Shown here in pieces: positions 18,084 through 27,381 of a stretch of 64,000 bases of DNA. The translations under genes and the position numbers were made by a program. Below the pieces are notes generated by a model. That model made no database searches, was not told where the DNA came from, and worked only from the letters and a program-made list of their open reading frames with translations. Location of the stretch: contig CAWCXF010000008.1 of assembly GCA_963799455.1 (NCBI GenBank), positions 1,426,001-1,490,000 on the forward strand, in the 5' to 3' direction. This stretch comes from CAWCXF01 sp963799455 (GTDB lineage Bacteria > Pseudomonadota > Alphaproteobacteria > Rhodobacterales > Rhodobacteraceae). Position 1 is the first letter of the stretch. Each line of letters starts with the position of its first letter.

Positions 18084-19031
18084 TCAGCCCTTGCCCTTCC
18101 AGGGGATCAGCCAGCGCTCGGCGAGCCGCATCGCGATCTCGATGCCGAAGCCGATCAGGCCGATGATGACGATGCCGATCACCACCACGTCCGTTTGCAG
18201 GAAGTTCTTGGCGATCAGGATCATCGAGCCCACGCCCTTGTCGGCCGCAACCAGCTCGGCCGCGACCAGCGTGCCCCAGCAGACCCCCATCGCGGTCCTG
18301 AGCCCGGTGAAGATCTCGGGCAGCGCGTTGGGCAGGATGACGTGGCGCAGCACCTGCGCCTTCGACGCGCCCAGCGAGTAGGCGGCGTGGACCTTGGAGA
18401 TGCGCACGGAGCTCACGCCCGAGCGCGCGGCGATGACCATGATGAAGAGCGCCGCGAGGAACAGCAGCGTCACCTTGGCGACCTCGCCGATGCCGAGCCA
18501 CAAGATGACGAGCGGGATCAGCGCCAGCGGCGGGATCGGGCGCATGAACTCCACCACCGGGTCGAAGAGCCCGCGCGCGAGGGACGACAGCCCCATGGCG
18601 AAGCCGAGCGGGATCCCCAGCAGCGCCCCGAAGAACACGCCCAGGAGCACCCGGCGCACCGAGGTCCAGACATGCTCCCACAAGGGCACGTTGCGGTAGC
18701 CCTCGACCAGGAGCGTCACGAAGCGGTCGATCACGCCCGGCCGCGCCGCGGCCGGGTCCGCCCAAGGGTAGAGGTCGCCCTCGATCGGCGGCCAGAAGAT
18801 CGGGTTGATCCACCCCGCGAGCGTCGCGACGAGCCAGGCGCCGAGCAACACGACGACGGTGACGATCGACCAGAACCGGCCCGAGTTGACGGCCGAGGAG
18901 TCGCCGAACTTGATCGTCTTCTGCCGCGTGAAGGCGTTGTCGGCGAGGCCCAGCCAGATCGCGGCCTGCGAGGGCTGGCGCTTCTCGGACGCCTCTCGGT
19001 CCCGGGCCTGCGGGTGGGGGATCTCGGTCAT
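18084..19031 (-). CDS. TauC-type ABC importer permease
   Basis: 315 residues. Hydrophobic segments include SIVTVVVLLGAWLVATLAGW near the N-terminus and VVVIGIVIIGLIGFGIEIAM near the C-terminus. The EAA loop reads AYSLGASKAQVLRHVILPNA, followed by LPEIFTGLRTAMGVCWGTLV, typical of the taurine/nitrate/sulfonate permease family. The ATG at 19031 overlaps the TGA of the ATPase gene (ATGA), so the two are translationally coupled. Substrate is not evident from the sequence; the neighbouring dehydrogenases suggest a methylated glycine or related amine. Confidence 0.9.
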   Translation of the reverse strand: MTEIPHPQARDREASEKRQPSQAAIWLGLADNAFTRQKTIKFGDSSAVNSGRFWSIVTVVVLLGAWLVATLAGWINPIFWPPIEGDLYPWADPAAARPGVIDRFVTLLVEGYRNVPLWEHVWTSVRRVLLGVFFGALLGIPLGFAMGLSSLARGLFDPVVEFMRPIPPLALIPLVILWLGIGEVAKVTLLFLAALFIMVIAARSGVSSVRISKVHAAYSLGASKAQVLRHVILPNALPEIFTGLRTAMGVCWGTLVAAELVAADKGVGSMILIAKNFLQTDVVVIGIVIIGLIGFGIEIAMRLAERWLIPWKGKG

Positions 19032-19828
19032 GCGGTGGCGCCTCCCATGATCTCCTCCTCCATCTCCCAGATCATCGTCAGCACCTCCTCGCGGGTGCGG
19101 ACGAACTCGGGGTCGATCTTGATCCGGCGCAGGTCGCCGCCGACGCCGGCCTCGGCGAAGGGCAGCCGGTACTCTCGCCAGAGCCGCCCCGGCCGCGGCG
19201 CGAGCACCACGAGCCGCTCGCCCAGGAACAGCGCCTCCTCGACCGAGTGGGTGATGAGCAAGATGGTCTTGCCGGTCTCCTTCCAGAGCTTGAGCACCAG
19301 CCCCTGCATCTTCTCGCGGGTCAGCGCGTCGAGCGCGCCCAGGGGCTCGTCCATCAAGATCACCTCGGGGTCGTTCGCCAGGCACCGCGCCAGCGCCACG
19401 CGCTGCTGCATCCCGCCCGAGAGCTGATAGACCGGCTTCTCGGCGAAGCCTTTGAGGCCGACCACCTCCAGGAGGTGCCGCACCGTCTCGCGCGTCTCCT
19501 TGGCGGGCCGGCCGCGCATGTCGGGGCCGAAGGCGATGTTGCGCTCGACGCTCATCCACTCGAAGAGCGCGCCCTGCTGGAACACCATCCCGCGCTCGGC
19601 GCCCGGCCCCGCGACCGGGCGGCCGTTCAGGGTGACGCGGCCCTCGGTCGGCGCCAGGAACCCCGCGACGATGTTCAGGAGCGTCGTCTTCCCGCAGCCC
19701 GAGGGGCCCAGCACGCTCATCAGCTCGCCCGGCGCGATGGCGAGCGAGATGTCCTTGAGGGCCTGCACGTGCTGGCCCCCGCCGAGCGTGAACCGCATCG
19801 AGACGCCCTCGATCAGCAAGCCCGCCAT
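19028..19828 (-). CDS. TauB-type ABC importer ATPase
   Basis: 266 residues with a full ABC signature: Walker A LGPSGCGKTTLLN, Q-loop GMVFQQGALFEWM, signature YQLSGGMQQRVALARCLA, Walker B EVILMDEPLGALDALT, and the switch His in LLITHSVEEALFLGER. It belongs to the nitrate/sulfonate/taurine branch. It acts as a dimer on the cytoplasmic face with the permease encoded downstream. It sits 67 bp after the binding-protein gene on the same strand, so the three form an operon running SBP-ATPase-permease and probably on into the first dehydrogenase. Confidence 0.94.
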   Translation of the reverse strand: MAGLLIEGVSMRFTLGGGQHVQALKDISLAIAPGELMSVLGPSGCGKTTLLNIVAGFLAPTEGRVTLNGRPVAGPGAERGMVFQQGALFEWMSVERNIAFGPDMRGRPAKETRETVRHLLEVVGLKGFAEKPVYQLSGGMQQRVALARCLANDPEVILMDEPLGALDALTREKMQGLVLKLWKETGKTILLITHSVEEALFLGERLVVLAPRPGRLWREYRLPFAEAGVGGDLRRIKIDPEFVRTREEVLTMIWEMEEEIMGGATA

Positions 19829-19895
19829 CGCCGCGCCCTCCCTCGTCCCATCCCGCGGCGGGGCGCGCGTGCGCGCCCCGCCGTCGTCCGGCCGC

Positions 19896-20868
19896 CTACT
19901 TCAGGAAGCTCGCGTCGATCGTGCCGGAGTAGTCCGAGAGCGCGGAGTCGATCTGACCCTGCTCGGCCAGGAAGTCCGCCACCTCCTTCATGTAGGCCGG
20001 CAACGCCCCGCCCAGCCATGCGTCGCCGGCCTGCTCATCCGCCGGGGGGAAGGCGAACATGGCGAGCATCTGGGTCGTCGCGTCGAGGTCCATGCCCGAC
20101 GCCCTCGCGATCGTCTCGCGGTAGGGCTCCGGGTCGGCGGCGTACTTCGCGTTCGCCTCGTCGGTCACCTTGAGGAAGGTCCGCAGGAGAATCCGGGTGC
20201 TCGGCGATGAAGCCGTCGGTGGTGGTGGTCAGGTCGAAGACGCGGACGCCGATCGCCTCCTGCTCCTCGGCCGTCATCAGCGGCTCGCCATACTCGGCCA
20301 TCCGCAGGAGCGCCCCGCCGAAGCCGCATCCCATCACCACGTCGCCCCGCCCGAGCGCCACGGCGGCGTCCGGCCCGTCCATCTGGACCATGTTGACCGC
20401 GCTCGGGTCCACGCCGAGATGATCGAGCATCTTGAGCAGCCTGTAATGCGTCACGTTGCCGATGGGGGTGGCGACGGACTTGCCCTCCAGCTCCTCGGCG
20501 TTCTCCTGGGTGATGCCGCTGTCGCGGCTGACGATGCAGTTGTCGGCCTCGGCGTAGTCGACCGCGACGCCGACCACCTTGATCGGCAAGCCGCTCGAGA
20601 CCGCGACGATGAACGGGATCAGCCCCTGGGAATAGGCGATGTCCACGCTGCCCGAGGCCATCGCCTGGCTCATCTCGTTGCCGTTGCCGAAGGCGCGCCA
20701 TTCGACCTCGGCGCCCATCTCCTGATCGTAGGTGTCCTCGGCCTGGGCGATCATGTTCGCGGTCGGCCACTCCAGGAAGTAGGCGACCGTCACGTCCTCC
20801 TGCGCCGCGGCGGCGCCAGCCATGAACGCGGTCGCCGTCACGACCGACGACAGGATCGGCTTGCTCAT
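19896..20868 (-). pseudogene. TauA-like periplasmic binding protein with one frameshift
   Basis: The start MSKPILSSVVTATAFMAGAA is a Sec signal peptide, cleaved near AAAQ; GGACGAG precedes the ATG. The mature part has VTVAYFLEWPTANMIAQAED, EVEWRAFGNGNEMSQAMASG, SVDIAYSQGLIPFIVA and GKSVATPIGNVTHYRLLKML, a TauA/SsuA-type solute binding protein of about 323 residues. After TTDGFIAEHPD the frame changes; LLRTFLKVTDEANAKYAADP continues in the next frame to the stop at 19896. One extra base at 20190/20191 (GATC to GATTC on the gene strand) accounts for it. First gene of the importer operon. Confidence 0.86.
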
Positions 20869-21232
20869 CTCGTCCTCCATTTCGGGGCTCTCGACGCCGG
20901 ACGACCCGGCCTCTTCTTCGTCGTGGGAAGGTCCGTGCGCATGAGGATTTCCCCCATGCGCCTTCCAGTCGGCTCAGGCGATCCCACGTCGCCGGCCCTC
21001 GGCGGCGAACGTAGGGTCAACGTTAGTGAGCGATGGCCTTGAGGGCCATCCCTTTTGCGGGCGACGATGGCGGCCATGGTCCGGGGCCGCCGCGACCCGG
21101 GCCGGCGGCGGTCGCCAGCCGAGCGCGCAGTGCGGCCGCGCCTCGCGCCAAGGGCGCCGACCACGCAGGCGAAGGAGGGGTCGGCACGAAGCCCCCAGTG
21201 ACGGCCTCTTCGGGGCGGGGGGCCATGCGCGC
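20869..21232. other. 364-bp spacer upstream of the importer operon
   Basis: It must hold the importer promoter and the 3' end signals of the second dehydrogenase gene. On the minus strand AACGTTGACCCTACGTTC (about 21008-21025) contains a TTGACC -35-like hexamer, but no good -10 follows at 16-18 bp. A hairpin at 21032-21050 is listed separately. No gene was recognised. Confidence 0.4.
21032..21056. terminator. Perfect hairpin between dehydrogenase 2 and the importer operon
   Basis: GATGGCC-TTGAG-GGCCATC forms a perfect 7-bp stem with a 5-nt loop, followed by CCTTTT on the plus strand. Both flanking genes are on the minus strand, where no T-run follows, so its use is uncertain. It may end the dehydrogenase transcript or be a protein-binding dyad. 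Confidence 0.35.
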
Positions 21233-23647
21233 TCAAGCGCGGATCCGCTCGTAGGCGGGGTCGTAGGGGCCGGGCTCGACCACCCGCGCGGCGACGGGGG
21301 CGCCGAGGACGTCCACGTCGAGCGCCGTGCCGATCTCCGAGAGGCCGGGCTCGACGAAGGCCAGCGCCAGGTTGCGCGCGACGCGGTGGCCCCAGTCGCC
21401 GGAGGTCACGGCGCCGACCACGGCGCCTTGGTCCGTCAGCGAGGCGCCGCCATGGGCGGGCGCGTGGTCGCAGGCGAGGTCGAGCGTGACGAGCTTGCGG
21501 CGCAGGTTGATGCGCCCGCGACCCTCCAGCGCGGCGCGGCCGACGAAGTCGGGGCCGTCCCGCCGCACGAAGCGGCCGAGCCCGGTCTCGAAGGGGTCGA
21601 ACTCGGTGAGGATGTCGGCCTTCCAATGGAGGTAGCCCTTCTCGATCCGCATCGAGTCGATCGCGCGGGCGCCGAACAGCGCCAGGTCGTGAGCCTCGCC
21701 CGCCCGGCGCAGGGCGAGGTAGGCGGCGTGGAGCTGCGCGTTGGGGACGTGGATCTCGTAGGCGAGCTCGCCCGAGTAGCTGACCCCCAGCACCACCGCG
21801 GGGGCGATGCCGACGAACGCCTCGCGCGCCGAGAGCCACGGGAAGGCCTCGCGCGACCAGTCCCCTCGGGCGGCGGCCGAGAGCACCTCGCGCGACCGCG
21901 GCCCCGCCAGCACCAGCGTCGTCCACTCGTTCGTGAGCGAGCGGATGCGGACGTCCTCGCCGGGCTCGACGTGGCTCGCGAGCCAGTCCATGTCGTGCAG
22001 CTCGGCCGCCGCGGCGGAGCCGTACCAGACGCGGCCGGGCAGGTTGGCGATCGTCGCCTCGGCCTTGAGCATCCCGTGGTGGTTGAGGAGGTAGCCCAGC
22101 CCGACCCGACCCTCGCGTCGCGGCACCCGCCCGCAGATCATCCGGTCGAGGAAGGGGCGCACGTCCCCGCCCGTCAGCTCGAAGCGGTTGAAGCCGCTGA
22201 TCTCGGAGAGCCCCACCGCGCCCTGGACATGGGCCACCTCGCGCGCCACCACGTCGAAGGCTTGCGTGAAGCGGAAGGAGTGGGTCTCGGCGAAGCCCTC
22301 GGGGGCCACGCACTCCATGCGCTCCCAGCCGCTCACGACGCCGAAGCGCGCGCCCTGCGCGGCGAGCACGGGGGTGAGCGGCGTCGTCTTGATCGGCCGG
22401 CCGGCGGGGCGGTGCTCGTGGGGGAAGTGGAAGCGGAACTCGTTGCGGTAGTCCTCCACCGCCTTCACCGCCGTCAGCTCCACGTTGGCGTGCGGCCCGA
22501 AGCGGCGCGGGTCGATGGGCCAGGTGTCGCAGCTCGCCTCGCCGTGGACGATCTGCTGCGCCAGGAGCCAGCCATGGCCGCCACCCTCGCCCAGGCCCGC
22601 GCGCAGGCCGACGATGCAGAAGGCGTTGCGCAGTCCGGGGATGGGACCGACGAGCGGCGCGCCGTCGATGGTGTAGGTGATGGGGCCGTTGACGACGTTG
22701 CGGATGCCGGCCTCCATCAGCGCGGGCATGCGCGCGAAGGCCCCTTCGAGCACGTCCATCACCCGGTCGAGGTCGTCGGGGCACAGCGCGTTGACGAAGC
22801 CGGGGTCGATCCCGTCGAGGCCCCAGGTCCGGCAGTCCTGCTCGTAGAAGCCGATCAGCAGGCCGTCGCGCTCCTGGCGGCAGTAGTAGTCGCTGATCGG
22901 GCAGCGGATGAGCGGCATCCGGCGGCCGGCCTCGGCGATCGCGGGGATCGCCTCGGTGATGAGGTACTGATGCTCCATCGAGGCCACGGGGTGCTGCACG
23001 CCCATGAGCGCGCCCACCTCGTTGCAGCGGTAGCCGCCCGCGTTGACGACGATCTCGGCGTGGATGGCGCCCTTGGGCGTCTCGACCGTCCAGGAGTGGT
23101 CGCGGTGCTGGACGAGGCCCGTGACGGGGGTGTTCCGGTGGATCTCCGCGCCGGCCCGCCGCGCCCGCCGGGCCAGCGCCTGGCAGAGCTGGGCGGGGTC
23201 CACGTCGCCGTCGAGCGGATCCCAGAGGCCGCCCGCGAGGCCCTCGGTCGCCAGCAGCGGGTGGCGCCGCGCGCACTCGGCCGCGTCGATGATCTCGAAC
23301 TCGACCCCCATGCCGCGCGCCATCGAGGCGAAGTGGCGGTAGCCCTCCATCGTGCGCTCGTCGCCCGCGAGGCGGATGCCGCCGTCGGCATGGTGGTAGC
23401 CGATGGGGTCGTCGGCGTCCTCCGAGAGCGCCTTGTAGAGCGCGATGGAGTGCGACTTCAGGCCCACCATCGTCTGGTTCATGCCGAAGTTCGTCACCTG
23501 CGCCGCGGAGTGCCAGGTGGTGCCGGAGGTCAGCTCGTCGCGCTCGAGCAGCATCACGTCCGACCACCCCTCCTCGGTGAGGTGGTGGAGCGTCGAGCAG
23601 CCGGCGATGCCACCGCCGATCACGACCACACGGGCCTGGGTCCTCAT
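21233..23647 (-). CDS. Dimethylglycine/sarcosine-dehydrogenase-like flavoprotein (FAD plus GcvT domains)
   Basis: 804 residues, intact paralogue of the gene at 15590. N-terminal FAD site ARVVVIGGGIAGCSTLHHL; SGTTWHSAAQ holds the His expected to bind FAD; GLAGGLWDPLDGDVDPAQLC and VVNGPITYTIDGAPLVGP follow. The C-terminal folate-type GcvT half has AVGLSEISGFNRFELTG, VSYSGELAYEIHVPN, MRIEKGYLHWKADILTEF and VTSGDWGHRVARNLALAF. Oxidative N-demethylation of dimethylglycine, sarcosine or a related compound, passing the one-carbon unit to tetrahydrofolate, is the family reaction. ATG 23647 has GAGGGAGG upstream. It is divergent from the broken mttB gene. Confidence 0.9.
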   Translation of the reverse strand: MRTQARVVVIGGGIAGCSTLHHLTEEGWSDVMLLERDELTSGTTWHSAAQVTNFGMNQTMVGLKSHSIALYKALSEDADDPIGYHHADGGIRLAGDERTMEGYRHFASMARGMGVEFEIIDAAECARRHPLLATEGLAGGLWDPLDGDVDPAQLCQALARRARRAGAEIHRNTPVTGLVQHRDHSWTVETPKGAIHAEIVVNAGGYRCNEVGALMGVQHPVASMEHQYLITEAIPAIAEAGRRMPLIRCPISDYYCRQERDGLLIGFYEQDCRTWGLDGIDPGFVNALCPDDLDRVMDVLEGAFARMPALMEAGIRNVVNGPITYTIDGAPLVGPIPGLRNAFCIVGLRAGLGEGGGHGWLLAQQIVHGEASCDTWPIDPRRFGPHANVELTAVKAVEDYRNEFRFHFPHEHRPAGRPIKTTPLTPVLAAQGARFGVVSGWERMECVAPEGFAETHSFRFTQAFDVVAREVAHVQGAVGLSEISGFNRFELTGGDVRPFLDRMICGRVPRREGRVGLGYLLNHHGMLKAEATIANLPGRVWYGSAAAAELHDMDWLASHVEPGEDVRIRSLTNEWTTLVLAGPRSREVLSAAARGDWSREAFPWLSAREAFVGIAPAVVLGVSYSGELAYEIHVPNAQLHAAYLALRRAGEAHDLALFGARAIDSMRIEKGYLHWKADILTEFDPFETGLGRFVRRDGPDFVGRAALEGRGRINLRRKLVTLDLACDHAPAHGGASLTDQGAVVGAVTSGDWGHRVARNLALAFVEPGLSEIGTALDVDVLGAPVAARVVEPGPYDPAYERIRA

Positions 23648-23822
23648 CGCGGCCTCCCTCGCAGCTCGGGCATCCTTCGAGGCGCCGTAGGGTGCCGTCA
23701 ATTCGGCGCCTGGTCGTTTCGAAGAATTGCAAGGCGACCTTCGACCTCGTGCTCCCCAGCCTTGGAGCCGTGCCTCGGAAGGGGATCGGCCGCTCACGGG
23801 GGCGGCTTGCGGCAGAGGAGGC

Positions 23823-24673
23823 TTGGAGACGACCGAGGCACCCCCTGTGCGGCGGAGCGCAGGGCGGCGCGAGCGCATCGCCAAGCGGGCGGCCAAGCCC
23901 GCGCTCGATCACTGCCCGCCGGGGCAGCCCGGGCGGCCGGTCCCATCCGCTCACCGAGGACGGCATCCGCCGCATCCACGACACCGCGCTGCGCCTCCTC
24001 TCGGAGCTCGGGATGGGCGAGGTGCCCCCGCGCCTCGCCGACGATCCGGAGGCCGCAGGAGCGAGGCCCGGCGGGGCAGGCCGCCTGACCTTCCCCCGCG
24101 CGCTGGTGGAGGACGCCATCGCCGCGGCGCCCGAGCGCTTCGTGCTGCACGGGCGCGACGAGGCGCGCTCGACCGAGGTCGGCGGCGAGGCGGTCCATTT
24201 CGGCACCGGGGGCGCTGCGGTTCTGACGCTCGACCTCGACACCGGCCTCTACCCAGAGCCAACGCATGATGCCGCGCGCCCACTGTTCGAGGCCTCGAAT
24301 GCGCCTCAAAGGACCAGGTTCTCCGACGCCGTCGCGCGGTCGCGGTTCTGCTCGGTGCTTGTCTGTGCGTTGAAGCACAGCAGAAGGCCCTCATGCGTTG
24401 GCCCTGGGCCTCCACCGCCCCTCGGCGCTGCGCGACCTGCACGACCTCACCCGGCTTCGAGCGCCGCCGACCCATGCGGCGATGGAGCGCGACCACCTCT
24501 ACCCTCGCCTCGCCGACCGCGATGCGCCCGTCGTCTGGGCCGAGAAGTGCGGCGAGGACGCCTGGAGCCGGGCCCGCCGCATCGCCAGGCGGGTGCTGGA
24601 GACCCGCAGGCCCGAGCATCTCGACCCCGCGCAGGACGCCGCGATCCGCGCCGCCCTCCCGATCCTTCCATGA
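23823..24673 (+). pseudogene. MttB-family (trimethylamine/betaine) methyltransferase, frameshifted and internally deleted
   Basis: The likely start is TTG 23823 (LETTEAPPVRRSAGRRERIA). The frame then changes near 23935, where HPLTEDGIRRIHDTALRLLS begins; RLTFPRALVEDAIAAAPERF and GEAVHFGTGGAAVLTLDLDT (to ~24250) are clear MttB N-terminal motifs. The C-terminus resumes around 24440: THAAMERDHLYPRLADRDAP and RPEHLDPAQDAAIRAALPIL, stop 24673. Some 300 residues of the usual ~510 are missing, replaced by about 150 bp of foreign sequence. No UAG/pyrrolysine position can be judged because the active-site region is gone. Confidence 0.82.
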
Positions 24674-24693
24674 GGATCCTCCGGGCGCCCCTC

Positions 24694-25650
24694 TCACCCC
24701 TGCACCGAGAGCGAGCCCGCGAGCCAGGGGAAGCGCTCCAGCGCCGGGGCGACGGTCGCCTCGCGGATCAGCCGGCGCATGATCGCGGCGATGGCCTCGG
24801 CGACCTCCGCGGACGAGTCGGGCTGGGTGAGGAGCGAGACGTAGCGCGCGAACCCCGCGATCGGCAGCGGGCGCAGCGCGACCTCGCCCTGGAAGCGCTG
24901 GGCGCGGAGGTAGGTGCCGACCGTGGTGATGGCCCACCCGTTGCCCGAGGCCACCAGCGCCATGATCGACTGCGCGCTGTCGATCTCGTAGCGGTTCTCG
25001 AGCGCGATCCCGCTGCGCCGCAGATGCGCCTCGACCTGGCGACCGATCAGATGCTCGGGGTTGAAGCGCAGGAACGGCAGCCCCGAGCGGCCTTCGAGGT
25101 AGCGCCCCTCGGGGTGGTCGCTCCCGCGCGGAACCGCGAGCACGAAGGGGTCGCGCAGGAGCACCCGGTCGCTCAGCCCCTCGGCGCCCTGCGGGGGGTC
25201 GGTGGCGATGGCGATGTCGAGTCGACGCTGCTGGACGAGGCGCACGGCGCGGTGACTTGGTTCCATCTTCAGCGTCAGGCGCATCCGGGGCATGGTTTGG
25301 GCGAGCGTCACGGCGAGCTCGGGGGCGATGCGGCTCTCGAAGTCGTCCATCATGCCGATCGAGAGCGCGCGGGTCTGGGCCAAGCCGCCGATGGCGCTCT
25401 CGCGGCCGGCCATGCGGATGTGGCGCAGCCCCTCCTCGATCCGGCGCAGGAAGTTCGTCCCCGCCGCCGTCAGCACCATCGGCCGCCGCGTGCGGTCGAT
25501 CAGAACGAGCCCCAGCGCAGCCTCCGTGCGGGTCAGATGGCGCGAGACGGAGGAGATCGACAGGCCCACCTCGTCGGCCGTCGCCTGGAGCGAGCCCGTG
25601 CGGGCCGTCACCTCGAAGACCTCGAGCGCCCGGATCGAGAGCTTCGACAT
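24694..25650 (-). CDS. LysR-family transcriptional regulator
   Basis: 318 residues. Helix-turn-helix at residues 3-62: LSIRALEVFEVTARTGSLQA, DEVGLSISSVSRHLTRTEAA, and RTRRPMVLTAAG. The effector domain runs from about 90 (LSIGMMDDFESRIAPELAV) with VLLRDPFVLAVPRGSD and MALVASGNGWAITTVGTYLR. GGAGG lies 6 nt before ATG 25650; in-frame ATGs at 25656 and 25680 are alternatives. It lies beside the broken mttB gene and probably regulated the methylamine genes; this is inferred from position only. Confidence 0.9.
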   Translation of the reverse strand: MSKLSIRALEVFEVTARTGSLQATADEVGLSISSVSRHLTRTEAALGLVLIDRTRRPMVLTAAGTNFLRRIEEGLRHIRMAGRESAIGGLAQTRALSIGMMDDFESRIAPELAVTLAQTMPRMRLTLKMEPSHRAVRLVQQRRLDIAIATDPPQGAEGLSDRVLLRDPFVLAVPRGSDHPEGRYLEGRSGLPFLRFNPEHLIGRQVEAHLRRSGIALENRYEIDSAQSIMALVASGNGWAITTVGTYLRAQRFQGEVALRPLPIAGFARYVSLLTQPDSSAEVAEAIAAIMRRLIREATVAPALERFPWLAGSLSVQG

Positions 25651-25832
25651 CGACATCCTCCGGCACCCTCCATCGCTCATGCCGCCCCCACAGCGATATA
25701 CGACGATCTCGAAACGGGGCTCCGAATAGATGCCGTATCGGGCCGTTTCGGGTGGCAGGCGTCCGGGGGTCGTCTCTTGTGATGGCTGCGCCGGATCGGG
25801 TGGTGGACCGCAGCGAGGGAGGAGGGACAGAC

Positions 25833-25945
25833 ATGGAGCATTCCATCAGCATCGATGTCTCGCTGGAGCCAAGCAGCATGTGCGTCCTCATGCGGCCGAC
25901 GCCGTCGTGCGCGAGGCCAAGGTCATGAGCGAGCCTGACGCGGCA
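25833..25945 (+). pseudogene. IS110-family transposase, N-terminal fragment
   Basis: An ATG with GGAGGG upstream opens MEHSISIDVSLEPSSMCVL, the typical first strand of an IS110 recombinase with its catalytic Asp in IDVSLE. The expected continuation ADAVVREAKVMSEPDA appears in the next frame, so one base was gained or lost near 25890. After about 25945 the sequence turns into an IS630 fragment. Confidence 0.7.
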
Positions 25946-25965
25946 AAGAGCAAAGCCATTGAAGT

Positions 25966-26306
25966 GTGGTTGCGCTTCGCGGCCCTTCGGGTCAGGACGA
26001 GGCCCGCATCGGCCAGCAGGGCACGCACGCGCGGCTCTGGGCGCGCCGCGGCACGCGCCCGCGGGCACCGAAGGACGGCCGCCACGCCTGGGCCCATGTC
26101 TTCGGGGCCATCTGCCCCGCCCGCGCGACCGGCGCCGCCCTCGTCATGCCCTACCCGAACACGCACGCAATGAGCGCCCACCTCGCGGAGATCGGCCGGC
26201 ACGTCTCGCCCGGCGCCCCGCCATCCTCGTCCTCGACGGCGCCGGATGGCACAAATCCAAGGCCCTCGCCGTCCCGGCCAAGGTCGTGTCCGTCAATGAG
26301 GTGTAA
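25966..26306 (+). pseudogene. IS630-family transposase, internal fragment
   Basis: SGQDEARIGQQGTHARLWAR, HAWAHVFGAICPARATGAAL and MPYPNTHAMSAHLAEIGRHV are the middle part of an IS630-type DDE transposase, including the catalytic Asp in QDEAR. Then AILVLDGAGWHKSKALAVPA follows in another frame (one base lost near 26215). It is cut at 26302 by the left end of an IS21-type element; the C-terminus is missing. Confidence 0.8.
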
Positions 26307-26366
26307 TTTCGGGTGTGTGCGGCGCGGCAAACAGGATGAGACTCGCGCGACAATCAGGATGAGAGG
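26302..26366 (+). mobile_element. Left end of an IS21-family element
   Basis: TGTAATTTCGGGTGTGTGC begins at 26302 directly after the IS630 fragment. Two near-identical direct repeats, CAAACAGGATGAGA (26328-26341) and CAATCAGGATGAGA (26351-26364), follow. Such repeated subterminal transposase sites are usual in IS21 ends. The element's right part (rest of istA, istB, right end) is absent because IS1182 copy 3 interrupts it at 27382. Confidence 0.65.
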
Positions 26367-26510
26367 GCGCGGCGCGGCCTCGGACGAAGGGAGGGCGTAG
26401 CCCGACCGGAGATCGGGGCCGCGCCGCGTCGGTCTCCGCCGCAGGCGGGGGCGCCGGGTGATCGCGGTCGGCCGGGTAGAAGGGCGTTTTCTCCATCGTG
26501 AGGAGCGCCC

Positions 26511-27381
26511 GTGCCCGGCCGCCACGTGACCGATCACCAGATGAGGCTCTTCATGACCCACCGTTCGACCGACCCGGTCCCCATCGCTGCGGCCAAGGCC
26601 GGGTTCAGCACGGCCACGGGCTACCGGATCGCGCAGGACCCGCGCCCGCCCTCGACGACGCGGGCGCCGCGCGGCCGGCGCCGGCCCGACCCGCTCGAGG
26701 GCGTCTTCGACGAGGAGGTGGTGCCCATGCTCGAGGCCGCGCCGGGGCTGAGGCCCGTGGCCGTCTTCGAGGAGCTCGTGCGCCGCCACCCCGACCTCGG
26801 CGCCGGCGTGCGTCGGACGCTCGAGCGCCGCATCCGTGGATGGCGCGCGCTGCACGGGCCCGAGCGGGAGGTGATCTTCCGCCAGCGCCACGAGCCCGGG
26901 CGGCTGGGGCTGTCGGACTTCACCGACGCGGCCGGCCTCGGCGTCATCGTGGCCGGCGTGCCGCTCGACCACCGGCTCTACCACTTCCGCTTGGCCTTCA
27001 GCGGCTTCGAGCACGTCCACGCCGTGCTGGGCGGGGAAAGCTTCGTGGCGCTGGCCGCAGGCCTCCAGAACGCGCTGTGGAGTCTCGGCGGCGCGCCCCA
27101 CGAGCACCGAAGCGACAGCCTCTCCGCGGCGTTCCGCAACCTCGACCGCGAAGCGGGGGCGGACTGGACCAGGCGCTACGAGGCGCTTTGCGGCCACTAC
27201 GGGATGGCCGCGACGCGCAACAACCGCGGCCTGGCCCACGAGAACGGCGCCATCGAGGGCCCGCACGGCCATCTCAAGCGCGCCATCGCGGACGCGCTGC
27301 TGCTGCGGGGCTCGCGGGACTTCGAGGACCTTGCCGCCTACCGCCGGTTCCTCGACGAACTCGTCGGGCGCAGAAACGCTC
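26511..27381 (+). pseudogene. istA: IS21-family transposase IstA, truncated by IS1182
   Basis: GTG start with AGGAGCG upstream: MPGRHVTDHQMRLFMTHRST, then a basic helix region, HEPGRLGLSDFTDAAGLGVI (first catalytic Asp), HRSDSLSAAFRNLDRE (second) and ATRNNRGLAHENGAIEGPHG (Glu). It is cut after LDELVGRRNAR by the IS1182 copy 3 end; the frame then runs on to 27677 into IS1182 sequence. No istB or IS21 remainder is seen beyond 29163. Confidence 0.85.

Noticed and set aside
15549..19427. A 1292-residue plus-strand open frame antisense to the first dehydrogenase and importer genes
   Set aside because: It is a by-product of extreme GC content; it has no motif, while the minus strand carries clear FAD, GcvT and ABC motifs. 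Similar long antisense frames at 29567-32929, 36728-40339 and 3222-6431 were dropped for the same reason.
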